Of a stretch of 6,119 nt of DNA, positions 6,094 through 6,119 are shown piece by piece; the first letter of the stretch is position 1; every line of letters starts with the position of its first letter. Below the pieces are notes generated by a model. It did not search any database. It had not been told where the DNA came from and was given only the letters and a program-made list of their open reading frames with translations. The stretch spans positions 1 through 6,119 of the forward strand of contig CAAGDZ010000290.1 in NCBI GenBank assembly GCA_900768735.1, given 5' to 3'. The stretch is from Oscillospiraceae bacterium (GTDB lineage Bacteria > Bacillota > Clostridia > Oscillospirales > Ruminococcaceae). A program made the position numbers and the translations under genes.

Positions 6094-6119
6094 GTTCATA
6101 ACGGATTTGAGTTATGAAC
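6094..6119 (+). terminator. Inverted repeat after the tRNA, possible terminator (cut by window edge)
   Basis: GTTCATAAC (6094-6102) and GTTATGAAC (6111-6119) form a perfect 9-bp stem with an 8-nt loop, 8 nt after the tRNA. The stem is AT-rich, and whether a T-run follows cannot be seen because the window ends exactly at the stem. It is a plausible tRNA terminator; a dyad operator or an intergenic repeat is the alternative. Confidence 0.45.

Noticed and set aside
5895..6117. Two overlapping plus-strand open frames through the tRNA
   Set aside because: They translate the promoter and the tRNA itself; the Gly/Arg-rich stretches are the usual result of translating a tRNA gene.
1..6119. CRISPR array, transposon ends, phage or defence genes
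   Set aside because: No repeat-spacer pattern, transposase or integrase-like protein, or long terminal repeats are visible on either strand.

Overview
The window carries three complete protein genes and one partial one, all on the minus strand, plus a tRNA gene on the plus strand at the right end. Moderate G+C coding sequence, AT-rich spacers, a low-G+C-type SecD/SecF pair, a YfhO-family membrane protein and TTG start codons suggest a Firmicutes/Clostridia chromosome. An Oscillospiraceae/Ruminococcaceae-like gut anaerobe is my best guess, not a proven assignment. The setting is ordinary core genome. I see no phage, transposon, CRISPR or defence genes.

Layout from left to right. Positions 1-1538 (minus) hold the N-terminal 512 residues of a YfhO-family polytopic membrane protein whose 3' end lies beyond position 1. 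Positions 1539-1658 are an AT-rich spacer with a 10-bp perfect hairpin (the secF terminator), three tandem 9-bp repeats and a strong Shine-Dalgarno (SD) sequence for yfhO that has no normal start codon at the right distance. Positions 1659-2660 are secF and 2653-4113 are secD (both minus, 8-bp overlap, one transcription unit secD-secF). The spacer 4114-4317 holds a near-consensus secD promoter and the purB terminator hairpin. Positions 4318-5760 are purB (minus). The spacer 5761-6008 is divergent: it holds a purB leader hairpin, a purB promoter with an extended -10, phased A/T tracts and a perfect consensus promoter for the tRNA. Positions 6009-6085 are tRNA-Pro(GGG) with encoded CCA, followed by a 9-bp inverted repeat ending at the window edge.

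How the genes work together: SecD and SecF form the accessory complex of the Sec translocon that helps pull exported proteins across the membrane with ion-motive force. YfhO proteins are GT-C-like membrane enzymes linked in Bacillus and Listeria to cell-surface polymer glycosylation, so they act in the same envelope but are transcribed separately here. PurB is a purine biosynthesis enzyme with no visible functional link to its neighbours.

I do not see an undescribed multi-gene system. The most notable points are an Asn in place of the conserved transmembrane Asp of SecF, a lengthened TM5-TM6 loop in SecD, and a possible non-canonical AUU start for yfhO. A purB product unusually close to animal-type adenylosuccinate lyase is a lesser point.
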